From assembly GCA_051003795.1 (NCBI GenBank), contig JBPCKZ010000192.1:1-64000 (forward strand): a stretch of 64,000 bases of DNA. The letters run 5' to 3'. Positions 50,528-59,820 of the stretch are shown one piece after another. Both the position numbers and the translations under genes were made by a program. Within the stretch, counting starts at the first letter, position 1, and every line of letters starts with the position of its first letter. The notes beneath the pieces are model-generated. The model was not told where the DNA came from, made no database searches, and saw nothing but the letters and a program-made list of their open reading frames with translations. Origin of the DNA: JALYXS01 sp051003795. GTDB lineage: Bacteria; Acidobacteriota; Terriglobia; Bryobacterales; Bryobacteraceae.

Positions 50528-51431
50528 GTATCTGTGGGACCGCAGCGGCGAACCAGACTCGGAAATCGCAAAGCTCGAAAAGTTGCTCGCGAGATATCGC
50601 TATTCGGCTCGGGCGAAACGGTTTATTCTCCGCCCCGCGGCCCTTCTCGCGATCGCGGCCGGCGTCGTGCTAATCGCATCGGTAATATTTTGGCTGGTTC
50701 GCAGGCCCGCATCGGACTGGCGGATGGCTGGTAAGCCAGTGGGGGTCGGACAAACAGTCGAAACAAGAAACGAGAGCGCCAAACTCGAATCTCAGTTTGT
50801 TGGGGAATTGAGACTCGACCCGAACTCGCGCCTGCAAGTTCGGGCATCGAGGGGCGGAACGCAGCAACTCGCGTTACAGCGCGGCACGATGCACGCGCTC
50901 ATCTGGGCGCCTCCGTCGCGCTTCGTGGTGGACACTCCGTCGGCAAGAACTATCGACCTCGGATGTTCCTACACCTTGAGCGTGCTCGACGACGATTCGG
51001 GAATGCTCACAGTTCAAACAGGATGGGTGGCATTCCAGGCCGGCTCGATTGAATCGTTTATCCCGGCCGGCGCCGCCTGCCGGACGCGACCACATTTTGG
51101 CCCCGGATTACCCTACTTCGAAGACGCTACAAGCACGTTTCGCGAGGCGGTCGCGAAATTCGATGCGAGCGGCGGACGCGAAGGCCTGGAGGCCATTGTC
51201 GCCAACGCCCGCAAGCGCGACGCGCTAACGTTATGGCACTTGGTTATTCGCACGTCGGGCACGGACCGCAGTCTGGCGGTAAAACGATTCGCCCGTCTCG
51301 TTCCGGGAGTAAATACCTCAGGGCTCGATTCCGGGATTGGTACCGCAATCGATCAGGCATGGGACCTGCTTGGGCTTGGCGCCACGGACTGGTGGCGTAC
51401 CTGGAAGCACGACTGGCCCCGGCAACCGTAA
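50517..51431 (+). CDS. FecR-like anti-sigma/regulatory membrane protein
   Basis: The 304-residue protein has a short cytoplasmic N-part (MPDEYLWDRSGEPDSEIAKL), a membrane helix at about 41-64 (AALLAIAAGVVLIASVIFWL) and a periplasmic FecR domain (VGQTVETRNESAKLESQFVG, LRLDPNSRLQVRA, DTPSARTIDLGCSYTLSV). The last 100 residues are unrelated to typical FecR. FecR proteins pass an outside signal to an ECF sigma factor. No TonB receptor is adjacent. Confidence 0.83.
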   Translation: MPDEYLWDRSGEPDSEIAKLEKLLARYRYSARAKRFILRPAALLAIAAGVVLIASVIFWLVRRPASDWRMAGKPVGVGQTVETRNESAKLESQFVGELRLDPNSRLQVRASRGGTQQLALQRGTMHALIWAPPSRFVVDTPSARTIDLGCSYTLSVLDDDSGMLTVQTGWVAFQAGSIESFIPAGAACRTRPHFGPGLPYFEDATSTFREAVAKFDASGGREGLEAIVANARKRDALTLWHLVIRTSGTDRSLAVKRFARLVPGVNTSGLDSGIGTAIDQAWDLLGLGATDWWRTWKHDWPRQP

Positions 51432-51500
51432 TACCCTACAAATCCAATCGAATCCGGTTGCAATCGGTCACCTTGCTATATTAGGCTAATAGTGTAGCGT

Positions 51501-51518
51501 AATGACCGGTTAGTCATT
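51501..51518. promoter_or_regulatory. Palindromic operator before the TetR gene
   Basis: AATGAC (51501-51506) and GTCATT (51513-51518) form a perfect 6-bp inverted repeat around CGGTTA, ending 10 bases before the TetR start codon. Position and symmetry fit autorepression by the TetR protein. Confidence 0.55.
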
Positions 51519-51528
51519 GCGTTGTACC

Positions 51529-52143
51529 ATGGCATCCCAAAGCAAGACAAAACAAGAGATCGTCACCGAGTTCCGCTCGGCGGAGATTCTTGAAGCGGCC
51601 CGCCGGGTGTTCGCGGAAAAGGGTTTCAACGCGGCCACCGTCGACGACGTCGCCGATGCCGCGAGGGTTGCCAAAGGAACTCTCTACCTCTATTTTAAAT
51701 CCAAGCGGGACATCTATCTGGCGGCTCTGAAGCAGGGCATTGAAGCGATCAACGAGGAAACGCATCGGAGGGTCGAAGAAGAGCGGACAATCCAGGACAA
51801 ACTGCGGACGTTTATCGATACGCGCGTGCGCTACTTCGAAGAGAATGGCGATTTTTTCAAGATCTACCATTCGGAATTCAGCAACATCCTGCTTTGCCCC
51901 ACCCAAGTGCCGGAAGATTTCCGCGATCTATATCTGCAACAGGTGAAGGCGCTCGAAAAAATTCTACGAAATGCGGCCAAGCACGGGAAAATACGGAATC
52001 TCCCGGTGAATTCGCTGGCTCTAACGATTTACGACATGACTCGCGCGCTGATCGTTCAGCGCCTGCTTGGCGGGAGGAACACGGGAATGGATGAGGATGT
52101 GGAGTTCCTTTTCGACCTGATCTGGAAGGGTATGGGCAAGTGA
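51529..52143 (+). CDS. TetR-family regulator of the efflux operon
   Basis: The start is the ATG at 51529 (MASQSKTKQEIVTEFRSAEI). In the 204-residue protein the N-terminal helix-turn-helix reads ILEAARRVFAEKGFNAATVD, then VAKGTLYLYFKSKRDIYLAA, typical TetR/AcrR. The rest is a ligand-binding helical domain. It overlaps the TolC gene by 4 bases, so repressor and pump are co-translated, and a palindrome lies just upstream. Confidence 0.93.
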   Translation: MASQSKTKQEIVTEFRSAEILEAARRVFAEKGFNAATVDDVADAARVAKGTLYLYFKSKRDIYLAALKQGIEAINEETHRRVEEERTIQDKLRTFIDTRVRYFEENGDFFKIYHSEFSNILLCPTQVPEDFRDLYLQQVKALEKILRNAAKHGKIRNLPVNSLALTIYDMTRALIVQRLLGGRNTGMDEDVEFLFDLIWKGMGK

Positions 52144-53543
52144 AACAGCTAATTGCGACCGCGATGGCAGCGACGGCGATCGGCCTTGGGCAGCAAGCGC
52201 AAACGCCCGAAATACCGCGGATTCGCCTGGACCAGAATTACGAAGGCGCGGTGATCTCCGGCAAAGCCGTTCCAGGCGAGTTGCCGCTCTCGCTTGCGGA
52301 CGCCATCGCGCGCGGGCTCAAGAATAATTTAGGCAGCCTGTTGAGCAATCAGGATACGCGTTCGGCGCAGGCGGCCAAGTGGCGCGCCCTGAGCAATCTG
52401 CTGCCGAATCTCACGACGCGAACGTCCGCCACGGAGCAGCAGGTTAATCTCGCAGCGTTTGGATTTTCCGGTTTTCCGGGAATACCGGCGGTTGTGGGGC
52501 CGTTCAGCATTTACGACGCGCGCGCGTTCCTGTCCCAGCCAGTGATCGATTTCACCGCGGTCAACAACTCGCGCGCCGGCAGCCAGAACATCAAAGCGGC
52601 CAATTTCTCTTATCAAAATGCGCGCGACACGGTGGTTCTGGCCGTGGCGAACCTGTATCTGCAGGCGATCGCGGGCGAGAGCCGCATAACTTCGGCCCAA
52701 GCCCAGGTGAACACCGCCGATGCGCTGTATAAGCAAGCGGTGGATTTCAAGAACGCGGGAATCGTACCGGCGATTGAAGTGCTGCGATCGCAAGTCGAGC
52801 TCCAGAGCCAGCAGCAGCGGCTGATCTTCTACCGCAATGAATATGAGAAGCAGAAACTGGATCTGGCGCGCGCGATCGGCCTGCCGCCGGAGCAGGTCTT
52901 CCGGTTGAACGACGCTCTCCCGTACGCGCCGGCTCCGCCCGTTTCGCTCGACGAGGCACTGCAAAAGGCGTACGCATCGCGCGCGGATTATCAAAGCGCG
53001 GCGGCACGTGTACGAGCGGCGGAGCTCACCAAGAAAGCGGCGGAGCAGGAGCGCCTTCCATCGCTCGCGTTAAATGCCGATTACGGAACCATTGGGCAGC
53101 GCATCGACAGCACGCACGGTACTTTTTCTGTGGCGGGAACTTTGCGCATTCCGATTTTCCAAGGCGGCCGCGTGCGGGCCGACGTGTTGCAGGCGGACGC
53201 CGATCTCGAACGCGAACGGGCGCAGCTTGAAGAATTACGCGGCCGCATCGATTTCGATCTTCGCAAGGCGTTTCTCGATGTCAAATCCACCAGCGATCGC
53301 ATCCAGGTGGCGCGCACCGCATTGCAATTGGCCGAACAACAGGTGTCGCAGGCTCGGGACCGGTTCGCGGCCGGAGTGGCGAGCAACATCGAAGTGGTCC
53401 AGGCGCAGGAAGCGCTGGCGTCCGCCGATGAGAATTCGATCGCCAGTCTTTATGCTTTCAACATCGCCAAAGCCCTGCTGGCGCGGAATCTAGGCGCGGT
53501 CGAGAAAAGCTTTCAGCAATTTCTATTGGGAGTGAAGCCGTAA
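52140..53543 (+). CDS. tolC: TolC-like outer membrane efflux protein
   Basis: The start is a GTG (52140). The 467-residue protein has a signal peptide (MKQLIATAMAATAIGLGQQA), then paired OEP repeats with heptad-rich coiled coils (SLADAIARGLKNNLGSL, ARVRAAELTKKAAEQERLPS, RDRFAAGVASNIEVVQAQEA). TolC trimers form the outer channel of tripartite pumps. The next two genes supply the adaptor and inner-membrane pump. Confidence 0.92.
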   Translation: MKQLIATAMAATAIGLGQQAQTPEIPRIRLDQNYEGAVISGKAVPGELPLSLADAIARGLKNNLGSLLSNQDTRSAQAAKWRALSNLLPNLTTRTSATEQQVNLAAFGFSGFPGIPAVVGPFSIYDARAFLSQPVIDFTAVNNSRAGSQNIKAANFSYQNARDTVVLAVANLYLQAIAGESRITSAQAQVNTADALYKQAVDFKNAGIVPAIEVLRSQVELQSQQQRLIFYRNEYEKQKLDLARAIGLPPEQVFRLNDALPYAPAPPVSLDEALQKAYASRADYQSAAARVRAAELTKKAAEQERLPSLALNADYGTIGQRIDSTHGTFSVAGTLRIPIFQGGRVRADVLQADADLERERAQLEELRGRIDFDLRKAFLDVKSTSDRIQVARTALQLAEQQVSQARDRFAAGVASNIEVVQAQEALASADENSIASLYAFNIAKALLARNLGAVEKSFQQFLLGVKP

Positions 53544-53545
53544 TT

Positions 53546-54748
53546 ATGGGAAGCCGGAAATGGATATTGCTGGGTGTCGGTACGCTCATCCTTGCCGTGG
53601 GAGGGTTCCTGGTTTGGCTGCATTACCAAGGGCGCGAATCGACCGACGACGCGCAAATCGATGGGCACATCGACCCGATCAGCGCGAAGCTGGGCGGAAC
53701 GGTAATCGCGGTCAATGTGGACGATAACCAAGTCGTGAAGGAAGGCGACGTTCTGGTCCAGATCGATCCGCGCGACTACAATGTGGCCCTCGAGCGGGCG
53801 CGGGCGGACGTCGCGCAAGCCGAAGCGATGCTCCAGGCGAGCCGGTCCGACGTTCCGATTACGCGCACGAACACCGCCGGTCAGCTTTCGAGCGCGAACG
53901 CCGGAGTGCAAGAGGCGCGCGCAACCGTGATCTCATCGGAATCGGAAATTTCGGCGGCGCGCGCGCGCTTGACCACGGCGCGGGCTCGCGTTCGCGAGGC
54001 GGAAGCGAATTATCAAAAAGCGGCCAAGGATTTGGATCGCCTGAAGCCGCTGGTGGCGAAAGAGGAGATCTCGCGGCAGCAGTATGATGCCGCCGTCGCC
54101 GCCGCGGAAGCGCTTCGCGCCTCGGTCGATTCGGCGCGATCCGCGGTAAGCGAGGCCGAGCAGGATATTCGCACGGCCCAAAGTAATGTTCAGCGGGATC
54201 GGGCCAAGGTGTCGCAGGCGCAAGCGACGGAGGAATCGGCGCGCACCGCCCCGCAGCAGGTTGCGGCGACGCGGGCGCGGGAGCAATCCGCGGCGGCAAA
54301 AGTTCAGGAGGCGAAATCCGCGCTGGAGCAGGCGCAATTGAATCTTCAATACACCACCGTTAAAGCGCCCGCCGGCGGCGTGATCAGCCGGAAGTCCGTT
54401 GAAGTTGGCCAGATTGTGCAGGCCGGCCAGCCACTGTTTGCCGTCGTGCCGTCGAGCGATATTTGGGTGACGGCGGATTTCAAGGAAACGCAGTTGAAGG
54501 ATATGCGCGTGGATCAGCGCGCGGAGATCTCCGTCGACGCCTACGGACGCAAGTATAAAGGCCATGTCGATAGCATCGCCGCCGTGACTGGCGCGAAGAC
54601 CAGCTTGCTCCCGCCCGAGAACGCCACCGGCAACTACGTGAAAGTAGTGCAGCGCGTGCCGGTGAAGATCGTTCTCGAGAAGGACGAAGATTCGGACCAT
54701 CGACTGCGGCCCGGCCTTTCCGTCAATTGCACCGTATTCACGAAATAA
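53546..54748 (+). CDS. emrA: HlyD/EmrA-family membrane fusion protein
   Basis: The protein has 400 residues with an N-terminal membrane anchor (WILLGVGTLILAVGGFLVWL), a split biotinyl-lipoyl domain (IDPISAKLGGTVIAVNVDDN, TTVKAPAGGVISRKSVEVGQ) flanking a long Ala-rich coiled coil (about 90-265), and a barrel domain. It bridges EmrB and TolC across the periplasm. It starts 2 bases after tolC and ends directly before the MFS gene. Confidence 0.93.
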   Translation: MGSRKWILLGVGTLILAVGGFLVWLHYQGRESTDDAQIDGHIDPISAKLGGTVIAVNVDDNQVVKEGDVLVQIDPRDYNVALERARADVAQAEAMLQASRSDVPITRTNTAGQLSSANAGVQEARATVISSESEISAARARLTTARARVREAEANYQKAAKDLDRLKPLVAKEEISRQQYDAAVAAAEALRASVDSARSAVSEAEQDIRTAQSNVQRDRAKVSQAQATEESARTAPQQVAATRAREQSAAAKVQEAKSALEQAQLNLQYTTVKAPAGGVISRKSVEVGQIVQAGQPLFAVVPSSDIWVTADFKETQLKDMRVDQRAEISVDAYGRKYKGHVDSIAAVTGAKTSLLPPENATGNYVKVVQRVPVKIVLEKDEDSDHRLRPGLSVNCTVFTK

Positions 54749-56320
54749 ATGGCCCTCGAAAGCGCAGTCGGTCACGACTTTAAGCACGTCAATCCGTGGC
54801 TCATCACCATCTCCGTAATGCTCAGCACCTTCATGGAAGTGCTGGATACGACCGTGGTGAACGTCTCCCTTCCGCACATTGCGGGCAGCTTATCGGCCAC
54901 GGTTGACGAAGCCACATGGGTGCTGACTTCCTATCTAGTCGCGAATGCGATAATTCTGCCGATCACCGGATGGCTCGCTAACTATTTCGGCCGGAAAAAT
55001 CTGTTGATGCTGTCGGTTGTGAGCTTCACCGCGGCGTCCTTTCTTTGCGGGCTCGCTCCGAATTTACCGCTGCTCATTATTTTCCGGCTCCTGCAAGGCG
55101 CGGCGGGGGGGTGCTTGCAGCCGCTCTCGCAGGCCGTGCTGCTCGAGGCGTTTCCTCCCGCGGAACGAGGCAAAGCAATGGGATTTTGGGGCCTGGGAAT
55201 TGTAGTCGCGCCCATCCTAGGGCCGGTCTTGGGGGGCTGGCTTACCGACAGCTACAGTTGGCGCTGGGTTTTCTACATCAACATCCCGATCGGCATTCTT
55301 TCGATCATGATGACGAAAGCGTTCATCTTCGATCCGCCCTACATCAAACGGGGATCTTCGAGAGTCGATTATTGGGGCATTGGGATGCTCGCGGTGGGGA
55401 TCGGGGCCTTGCAGGTCGTTTTGGATAAAGGCCAGGAAGAGGATTGGTTCGCGTCGCACATGATCCAGATTCTCGTGTTCCTGACGATCGCCGGAATCAT
55501 CGCGTTCATCGTGCGCGAGATAATGACTTCCGATCCCGTCGTCCAACTCCACATCTTCGAATTCCGGAGCTACAGCACGGGCGTTTTCCTGATGACGGTG
55601 GTCGGGTTCGTGTTGTACGGCAGCCTGGTGCTGCTGCCCGTCCTGATGCAGACGCTGCTCGGATATCCGTCGCTACAGGCCGGAATTGCGCTTGCCCCGC
55701 GGGGTATCGGCTCGTTCATCGCGATGCCGATCGTGGGCGCGATCATGTCGAAATTCGATCCGCGCAAGCTGCTCGCGTTGGGACTTATCGGAGGAGCGGT
55801 GACGCTGTTTCAACTCTCGCGCCTCAACCTCGACGCCGGATATTGGGACTTTTTCTGGCCCCAGTTTTTCCAGGGGATCTCGCTGGGATTGCTGTTCGTT
55901 CCGCTGACCACGATCGCGATGGACCCGATCCCGAAAGAGACGATGGGCAACGCCACCAGCATGTTCAACCTGATGCGAAACATCGGCGGCAGCATTGGAA
56001 TCGCCAGCGCGACGACCATTCTGGCGCGGCGCAATCAATCGAATACCAGTGTTGTCGGATCGCATGTGGACATCTACAATCCGCAAGCGACAGCGATGAT
56101 CGACAGCATGCGTTCGGGATTCATGGCGCGCGGCTCCGACTTTACGACCGCGACCCACCAGGCCTACGATGCGGTCTTCGGGATGGTGCAGCGGCAGGCC
56201 GCGATGATCTCGTTTAACGAGGTATTCTTTCTATTCGGCGGGATCTTCGCCCTTATGCTGCCGCTGTTGTTTATCATGAAGCGGCCGGCGAAGGCGGGAG
56301 GCGGCATGCCGGTGCATTAG
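54749..56320 (+). CDS. emrB: DHA2-family MFS drug exporter, EmrB type
   Basis: The 523-residue protein has 14 hydrophobic helices. Signatures include the helix 1 motif FMEVLDTTVVNVSLPHIAG, motif A in the first loop (LANYFGRKNLLML), and motif C-like GIVVAPILGPVLGGWLTDSY. It is a proton-driven pump for lipophilic toxins working with EmrA and TolC. It follows emrA without a gap. Confidence 0.94.
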   Translation: MALESAVGHDFKHVNPWLITISVMLSTFMEVLDTTVVNVSLPHIAGSLSATVDEATWVLTSYLVANAIILPITGWLANYFGRKNLLMLSVVSFTAASFLCGLAPNLPLLIIFRLLQGAAGGCLQPLSQAVLLEAFPPAERGKAMGFWGLGIVVAPILGPVLGGWLTDSYSWRWVFYINIPIGILSIMMTKAFIFDPPYIKRGSSRVDYWGIGMLAVGIGALQVVLDKGQEEDWFASHMIQILVFLTIAGIIAFIVREIMTSDPVVQLHIFEFRSYSTGVFLMTVVGFVLYGSLVLLPVLMQTLLGYPSLQAGIALAPRGIGSFIAMPIVGAIMSKFDPRKLLALGLIGGAVTLFQLSRLNLDAGYWDFFWPQFFQGISLGLLFVPLTTIAMDPIPKETMGNATSMFNLMRNIGGSIGIASATTILARRNQSNTSVVGSHVDIYNPQATAMIDSMRSGFMARGSDFTTATHQAYDAVFGMVQRQAAMISFNEVFFLFGGIFALMLPLLFIMKRPAKAGGGMPVH

Positions 56321-56333
56321 CCCCCTTTCGAAA

Positions 56334-57071
56334 CTACATCGGCCCGGGGCCATGCTTCCGCATGTACACCTGGAATTTTTTCTTGGCTCGCTGCAGTTTC
56401 CACTGGCGGTATTGATCCCCCGCGTAATTCCAATCGAACGCGCGGAACTTCATCCGCAGATACACATAACCGAACAGCATGCCGCCAAGATGAGCGACAT
56501 TGCTCACGCCGTTATTGCTGCCGAACGAACTCAAAAACGCAATCGCGCCCAGAATCATCACGAAGTATTTCGCTTTGATCGGAAATAGGAAGCTGAACAG
56601 AATCGTGCGGTTCGGGTAGAGTAGGCCGAAGGCCATCAACAATCCGTAAATCGCGCCCGACGCTCCAATAGTGCGCGTCCCCAGATTTCCGAGAAGGAGG
56701 TTGACGATCACATCGCAGATTCCCGCGCCTACTCCGCACAAAAAATAGTAGGTCAGAAAACGCTGCGTGCCCCACGTACGCTCCAGGTCCACGCCGAACA
56801 TCCAGAGCGTAAGCATGTTGAACAGAATGTGCCCGAATCCGAACGGATCGTGCAAAAACATGTAAGTGAAAATCTGCCAGATTGCGAAGTGTTCCACGAC
56901 CGCGCGCGGGCTTAACGCGAAGAGCAGAAAGTACTGACCGTACCCTGACCGGACGCCGAAATAATACAGCACAAATAGCGCGACGTTGGAAATGAGCAAC
57001 CATTTCACGCCGACGGGGAAATAGCTCGAAAATTGCGAACCGGAAAACCGGGAACGGGTATCGTATCGCAT
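56334..57071 (-). CDS. Rhomboid-family intramembrane serine protease
   Basis: The 245-residue protein has six or so helices with the catalytic Ser in TIGASGAIYGLLMAFG and the catalytic His in NVAHLGGMLFGYVYLR, plus the WQIFTYMFLH and GFGHILFNMLTLWMFG motifs. A basic C-terminal tail (KLQRAKKKFQVYMRKHG) is cytoplasmic. Rhomboids cleave membrane-anchored proteins. It is convergent with emrB. Confidence 0.93.
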   Translation of the reverse strand: MRYDTRSRFSGSQFSSYFPVGVKWLLISNVALFVLYYFGVRSGYGQYFLLFALSPRAVVEHFAIWQIFTYMFLHDPFGFGHILFNMLTLWMFGVDLERTWGTQRFLTYYFLCGVGAGICDVIVNLLLGNLGTRTIGASGAIYGLLMAFGLLYPNRTILFSFLFPIKAKYFVMILGAIAFLSSFGSNNGVSNVAHLGGMLFGYVYLRMKFRAFDWNYAGDQYRQWKLQRAKKKFQVYMRKHGPGPM

Positions 57072-57105
57072 CCAAAACCTATCGACAGAATAACAGATGG
57101 ATGTT

Positions 57106-57447
57106 TTACGACCGGACTACCACACGTTCCGGCGCGGACGGTTTGGAGGGCGGCTCCGGTTGCGGCGCGAGCACGTCGTAAATCCGGCCATAGGTCGTCA
57201 GTTTCCAGGAAAAGAATTGCAGAACCACAGCGGCGGCCAGCCATACATAGAGATGCGATAGCAACCCGTCCCGAATCGCGAACGGGCCGGCGAAGCCCAA
57301 ATCCGAACCGAGACGCCACACTCCCAGGATGAAACAGGTAACGGATACCAGCGTTAGCAGGCTGGCGGCAAACAATGCCAGATGGCTATTTTTACCGGGC
57401 CGCCGATCAATCCTAGGACCCAGCTTTAAGCGGATCCTGACCAGCAT
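57106..57447 (-). CDS. Small two-helix membrane protein
   Basis: The 113-residue protein has a basic N-terminus, helices at about 24-44 (ALFAASLLTLVSVTCFILGV) and 65-85 (LLSHLYVWLAAAVVLQFFSW), and a Pro-rich cytoplasmic tail (APQPEPPSKPSAPE). It is transcribed with and just upstream of the rhomboid gene. No family is recognised. Confidence 0.65.
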   Translation of the reverse strand: MLVRIRLKLGPRIDRRPGKNSHLALFAASLLTLVSVTCFILGVWRLGSDLGFAGPFAIRDGLLSHLYVWLAAAVVLQFFSWKLTTYGRIYDVLAPQPEPPSKPSAPERVVVRS

Positions 57448-57495
57448 ACTGCTATCACTTTACCAGTTTTTGCGATAAAGTGGTCCTTCGATAAA

Positions 57496-58638
57496 ATGCA
57501 AAAACTCAAAGCGGCGGTATTTGGAACCGGGTTCATGGGGCGGGTTCACACGGAAGCGATCCGCCGTTTAGGAAACGTGGAAGTGGCGGGTGTCGCGGAT
57601 CGCCACGAAGCCGCGGCACGGAAATTTGCCGCGGAAATGGGGATTGAGCGGGCCACGGGCGATTACCACGCGCTGCTGCAAGATCCGACGATCGATGCCG
57701 TGCACATCTGCACGCCGAATGCGCTGCATTTCCCGATGGCGCACGACGCGCTGAACGCCGGCAAGAACGTCCTTTGCGAAAAGCCGCTGGCGACGTCCGT
57801 CGCGGAGGCGCGGCAGTTGGTCGCTTTGGCCAAGGAAAAAAATCTGGCGAATTGCACTCATCACAATCTGCGCTACTACCCGATGGTCCAGCAGATCCGC
57901 CGCATGCGCGAGGCGGGCGAGTTGGGCGAGATTTATTCCGTGCAGGGAACCTATTCGCAGGATTGGCTGCTTTACGACACCGATTGGAATTGGCGCATTG
58001 AGACGAAAGAAAACGGGCGTTCGCGGGCATTTGCCGATATCGGCACCCATTGGTGCGACATGATCGAACACACCACCGGCCTGCGGATCACCTCTCTTTG
58101 CGCGGATTTGCAGACATTCCACAAGACGCGGAAGAAGCCCAAAGTTGCGGTCGAGACGTTCGCCGGCAAAACGCTTCAGCCGGAAGATTACGAGGAAGTT
58201 CCGATCGAAACGGAAGACTACGCCGCGGTGCTGCTGCGTTTGGGGGATCGTACGCGCGGCGCATTCACGGTGAGCCAGGTTGCGGCGGGGCGGAAAAACC
58301 GACTGAATATCGAAATTTACGGAACCAAAGGATCGGTGTCCTGGGATCAGGAGCGGCCCGACGAGCTTTGGATGGGGCAGCGCAACGCGCCCAGCCGGAT
58401 CCTGTTGAAGGATCCTTCGTTACTGCTGGGCGAAGCGAAAACGTACGCGGATCTTCCCGGCGGCCACAGCGAGGGTTATGACGACACGTTCAAGCAGACC
58501 TTCCGGCGGTTCTACCGAACGGTGAAAGATCGCTCGGCGCCGGTCGAGTATCCGCAATTCGCCGACGGCTTGCGGCAATTGCAAATTCTAGACAAAGTGC
58601 TCGAAAGTTCCGATAGACACGCCTGGGTGGATGTATAG
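57496..58638 (+). CDS. Gfo/Idh/MocA-family oxidoreductase
   Basis: The 380-residue protein begins MQKLKAAVFGTGFMGRVHTE (GxGxxG nucleotide site), continues with AVHICTPNALHFPMAHDALN and the family Lys in CEKPLATSVAEARQLV, and ends with the alpha/beta catalytic domain (RAFADIGTHWCDMIEH with likely active-site Asp and His). It is an NAD(P)-dependent sugar or inositol dehydrogenase. No sugar-uptake genes are near. Confidence 0.92.
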   Translation: MQKLKAAVFGTGFMGRVHTEAIRRLGNVEVAGVADRHEAAARKFAAEMGIERATGDYHALLQDPTIDAVHICTPNALHFPMAHDALNAGKNVLCEKPLATSVAEARQLVALAKEKNLANCTHHNLRYYPMVQQIRRMREAGELGEIYSVQGTYSQDWLLYDTDWNWRIETKENGRSRAFADIGTHWCDMIEHTTGLRITSLCADLQTFHKTRKKPKVAVETFAGKTLQPEDYEEVPIETEDYAAVLLRLGDRTRGAFTVSQVAAGRKNRLNIEIYGTKGSVSWDQERPDELWMGQRNAPSRILLKDPSLLLGEAKTYADLPGGHSEGYDDTFKQTFRRFYRTVKDRSAPVEYPQFADGLRQLQILDKVLESSDRHAWVDV

Positions 58639-58692
58639 CGAAAGCCGCCTCTCACCTGCTTCGCGAGTCGGCACGCGGGGGCGCGGACCTGT

Positions 58693-58956
58693 TCAGGCAG
58701 GGAATTGTCCTCGCGATCCCTTGCTAGAGCGCGCTAAGGCTTCGCCACGAAACAATGTTTCAGATCCGAGGAACATCCAATCCTCAAGTGCCGAAAGTAG
58801 CTCCGAGCGGCACGATTCCAATGATTTAGCACTGGCCCAGACACCCGGCTGAGCCGGAATCGAACCGTAGAAGCCGCCTTGTTCCGGAAGAATCTCGTAG
58901 TGGGCAAGCCGCATGGCGGCCTCGACGTATCGGCTCAACACACCATTAGCATACAT
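58693..58956 (-). CDS. HicB-like antitoxin, orphan with altered C-terminus
   Basis: The 87-residue product contains LSRYVEAAMRLAHYEILPEQ, GGFYGSIPAQPGVWASAKSL and ESCRSELLSALEDWMFLG, the COG1598 HicB pattern. The start may be the ATG at 58956 or the GTG five codons later. After DWMFLG the expected ending (a short segment leading to a PxxDG-like tail) is replaced by ETLFRGEALARSSKGSRG, and no hicA toxin gene follows. It is probably a degenerate orphan. Confidence 0.65.
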   Translation of the reverse strand: MYANGVLSRYVEAAMRLAHYEILPEQGGFYGSIPAQPGVWASAKSLESCRSELLSALEDWMFLGSETLFRGEALARSSKGSRGQFPA

Positions 58957-58962
58957 GCAGCT

Positions 58963-59820
58963 TCACTTAAGCGAAGAAACCGGGATCGTGAACGCCACCG
59001 TGTTGACCTGTCCGCTCCTTTGGACCTGCACCCAGACACGGTAAATCGCTTCACGCGGAAAGAACACGTTGAACTGCATATCCGGTCCGCCGTTCGCAAT
59101 CGAGGGGTGCGTGTGATCGGAATCGACGAAATCGGCGCTCGCGATCAGCATGTGCGCCCACGCTCCCAAGTAATGCTCCAACCCATCGGACGGCGTCAGG
59201 TGAAAAAACAGCAGAGTCTTCTTCCCGGCGATCGGGCGCTCCGGCTCCATGGTTAACGTTACTTCTAAATTCGTCCCTTGCTTCGGCGCAATGTCGATTG
59301 CCGGGCGCGGGCGGGATTCCTCGATACTCCCGGCGTATCCCGCGGTCGTGACTATCTTTGAACCCAACTGGGGCGTTCCACCCGTCGGGTAGAAATCGCC
59401 GATCAGCTTGTAATGACCCGGCTTGGGGAAAGTCATCCGGTGCCGGAAAACGCCGCCGGGCATCGGAACCGGATGCTGGTGCGCGAAAAACTCGAGATCG
59501 CTGGAGATCGCAAAGAGGTGGAAATATTTTTCGTGAACGATCTGAAAATCGGTCACCGGCGCGCGCGTTTTCGGATCGATTACGCGGAAATCGATTTGCA
59601 GCGGTTGTCCGGCTGGGGCAGCGGCGGGATCGATGGTCACTCGCATTGGGTATTCGACCGGCGCGGGAATGCGCGCCTCCAGTGTCATGCCGCATCTCGG
59701 GCACTTTCCGGGCGTTTTGGAATGGACGTCCGGGTCCATTGGACAGATGAAATCGACCGGAGGCGTTGGCTGTGCCAGCAGCGTGTAAGGCAAAAGGGCC
59801 AGCAAGCCCCGGCGTGTCAC
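58963..59820 (-). CDS. Exported protein with N-terminal heavy-metal-binding domain
   Basis: The start is the GTG at 59820 (MTRRGLLALLPYTLLAQPTP), overlapping the SDR stop by 4 bases; upstream sequence lies in that gene. The 285-residue product has a signal peptide, then the small metal-binding motif ICPMDPDVHSKTPGKCPRCG (HMBD, Cys/Met/His ligands). Two beta-rich segments follow, including DFQIVHEKYFHLFAISSDLE and AHQHPVPMPGGVF with many His residues, and a late HTHPSIANGGPD. It probably binds copper or another metal outside the cytoplasm. Confidence 0.78.
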   Translation of the reverse strand: MTRRGLLALLPYTLLAQPTPPVDFICPMDPDVHSKTPGKCPRCGMTLEARIPAPVEYPMRVTIDPAAAPAGQPLQIDFRVIDPKTRAPVTDFQIVHEKYFHLFAISSDLEFFAHQHPVPMPGGVFRHRMTFPKPGHYKLIGDFYPTGGTPQLGSKIVTTAGYAGSIEESRPRPAIDIAPKQGTNLEVTLTMEPERPIAGKKTLLFFHLTPSDGLEHYLGAWAHMLIASADFVDSDHTHPSIANGGPDMQFNVFFPREAIYRVWVQVQRSGQVNTVAFTIPVSSLK

